Source: CAWFZT01 sp963820415 (lineage in GTDB: Bacteria > Chloroflexota > Anaerolineae > Anaerolineales > Anaerolineaceae). Taken from it: a stretch of DNA of 64,000 bases. A model generated the notes under the pieces. The model saw only the letters and a program-made list of their open reading frames with translations, had not been told where the DNA came from and did no database searches. Positions within the stretch are counted from its first letter, which is position 1. The number at the start of each line of letters is the position of its first letter. The stretch spans positions 186,001-250,000 of the forward strand of contig CAWFZT010000011.1 of NCBI GenBank assembly GCA_963820415.1, in the 5' to 3' direction. The translations under genes and the position numbers were made by a program. Positions 62,922 to 64,000 of this stretch are shown in pieces.

Positions 62922-63156
62922 GTTTGCTCTGCTCCTTTTCCCATGCACTGATTAAAAACGCCTGGTTTTCACCAATAATTCGCTCAATCTCGACCAGGTC
63001 CACCTGCCGGAACCTGCCTGCCCGGTCAATTCTGACAGGATTTAGCCAAAATTTGGCCTCATCGCCATCCTTGCCAACATGAACATGGGGCGGTTCATCC
63101 AGGTCGGCTTCATAAAACCAAAATTTATAGCCGCGAACGCGTAAAACAACTGGCAT
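62908..63156 (-). CDS. DUF4160-family protein
   Basis: 82 residues. The family signature is plain: MPVVLRVRGYKFWFYEADLD, EPPHVHVGKDGDEAKFWLNP, with the HVHV pair. GGGAG lies five bases ahead of the start. DUF4160 proteins are small, often encoded with DUF2442 in toxin-antitoxin-like pairs of unproven mechanism. Here it is followed by an overlapping gene of unknown family. Confidence 0.9.
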   Translation of the reverse strand: MPVVLRVRGYKFWFYEADLDEPPHVHVGKDGDEAKFWLNPVRIDRAGRFRQVDLVEIERIIGENQAFLISAWEKEQSKHVNG

Positions 63157-63267
63157 GGAATCTCCCTGGTCGAACGATCAAAATTATTATAGCACTTCCA
63201 GAAGGTAATTAAAACAACACCCTTACCCTGGAGTTTGTCTGATGAACCTGTTGTATGCCCTGACCGC

Positions 63268-64000
63268 CTACACCACCTCCAGGTAATCCTTATCCAGCAG
63301 GCGGGGGAACGCCGCAGCAGGCAAGGTCTGGTACCAGAAGGCCACCGAGGCGATGTCATCCTGCAGCGGCAGGTAGCGCCCCTCACTGCGCCAACCCAGG
63401 GCCTGGATGGTCACGCGCAGGTCCTGCTCGAAGCGGATCGGATCGGCAATGTGCCAGCGGTACATATTGAAGCGCGTCTGCGAAAGGTTCAGGCCGTCCG
63501 GGCGGATGACCGAAAAGCCAGCGTAAGGCGTGCTGAACTCACGGTAGCCGCCGTTCTCCTTGCCCAGGTCGAAGGCATACGACCCGCAGAAATAGTCCTC
63601 GGTGCCCGTGCCGCAGATAGTCGGGAATTCCCAATCGCCGTCCATGTAAAACTTGATTTCGCCCTCTCCCCACCAGTTGCAGTTGTTCGAGCCCCAGGCC
63701 AGGTAAGTGCCGACGTACTGCCCCTGTCCCTTGACCCCGTCCAGGATAGTGTAGACCTCTTTGTAAGGCAGGGGGTTAGCGCGGCGGAACTGGGCATGGA
63801 AATAGGCCGCCTGCTCGGGCACTCCCTGGGCCATGGCATAGTTGATCTGGTAGAAGAGGATCATCGGCTCGGCGGCGAGGTTGGTCATGGTGACCTTGAA
63901 GCCCTTGCGGAAGGGCATTTCCCAGTAGCTGTTGAAGGCAAAGCCCGGGTTGACACATACCGGCAGCGAGTTGACCTGCCAGTACTTCCCCCAGCCGCAG
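63268..64000 (-). CDS. GH172 (DUF2961) glycoside hydrolase, 5' end beyond window
   Basis: At least 243 residues of the C-terminal part; the frame continues upstream of 64000 (CGWGKYWQVNSLPVCVNPGF). GEGEIKFYMDGDWEFPTICG and TGTEDYFCGSYAFDLG are the two conserved Glu motifs of GH172, the family of difructose-dianhydride and arabinan or arabinofuranose-active enzymes. AYAGFSVIRP-like and FNMYRWHIADPIRFEQDLRV stretches follow the jelly-roll fold. A piece of a paralogue is at 62490. It fits a glycan-degrading lifestyle. Substrate cannot be read. Confidence 0.88.
   Translation of the reverse strand, partial: CGWGKYWQVNSLPVCVNPGFAFNSYWEMPFRKGFKVTMTNLAAEPMILFYQINYAMAQGVPEQAAYFHAQFRRANPLPYKEVYTILDGVKGQGQYVGTYLAWGSNNCNWWGEGEIKFYMDGDWEFPTICGTGTEDYFCGSYAFDLGKENGGYREFSTPYAGFSVIRPDGLNLSQTRFNMYRWHIADPIRFEQDLRVTIQALGWRSEGRYLPLQDDIASVAFWYQTLPAAAFPRLLDKDYLEVV

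Overview
The window looks like a GC-rich chromosomal segment of a Chloroflexota bacterium, most likely of the Anaerolineae. This is inferred from gene content, not from a marker gene. Clues are many secreted lipoproteins with long Pro/Thr/Ala linkers, an alternative complex III operon with an ActD-ActE fusion, a corrinoid methyl-transfer cluster with its RACo-type activator, sugar ABC transporters without their own ATPase, and many interspersed palindromic repeats. No rRNA, tRNA, CRISPR array or prophage was recognised.

Layout. 0-3.3 kb: a DUF932 gene (cut by the window edge) and type I restriction genes hsdM-hsdS, without hsdR. 3.8-7.1 kb: corrinoid protein, homocysteine-type methyltransferase and RACo-like reactivase in one operon. 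7.3-10.6 kb: a lipoprotein, an aldo/keto reductase and a PfkB sugar kinase. 10.7-16.2 kb: a sugar uptake operon (binding lipoprotein, two permeases) leading into a PIG-L deacetylase and a NodB-like protein. 16.4-20.1 kb: small lipoprotein and membrane genes, a TPR-like protein and a creatininase-family amidohydrolase; 20.1-22.6 kb: a GH38 alpha-mannosidase. 22.6-23.5 kb: decayed gene remnants. 23.7-36.1 kb: a PBP1-type murein synthase, a REP-associated transposase (RAYT) inside its own REP palindromes, a 1.3-kresidue M23/FN3 exoprotein, a DNRLRE-type exoprotein, a subtilase and a GT-C glycosyltransferase. 36.3-41.6 kb: a TetR-controlled MacAB-like export operon. 42.3-44.1 kb: an RsbU-type PP2C phosphatase. 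44.1-51.1 kb: the alternative complex III operon. 51.2-58.4 kb: two identical REP pairs, an MFS exporter, a PF03640 lipoprotein, an ECF sigma/anti-sigma pair and a TetR-ABC-2 export operon. 58.6-64 kb: a PAC2 protein, gene scars, an MNT-HEPN pair, a serine hydrolase, a DUF4160 pair and the 3' part of a GH172 (DUF2961) gene.

How the genes fit together. The middle-left block reads as glycan scavenging: sugar uptake, de-acetylation, mannoside cleavage and sugar phosphorylation. The 44-51 kb block is a respiratory quinol-to-cytochrome or periplasmic acceptor oxidoreductase. The corrinoid block is a methyl-transfer module with its own reductive repair protein. Two separate TetR-operator-export units suggest response to toxic small molecules.

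Two cautions. First, at least a dozen single-base frameshifts fall in otherwise well-conserved genes, and several can be repaired by changing the length of a short homopolymer, so many are probably assembly errors. They are flagged gene by gene. Second, the window is unusually rich in palindromic repeats of several families: RAYT-REPs, CATTGCGAG-type repeats, in-frame coding palindromes, and hairpins flanking genes. These are the most distinctive feature of the segment.
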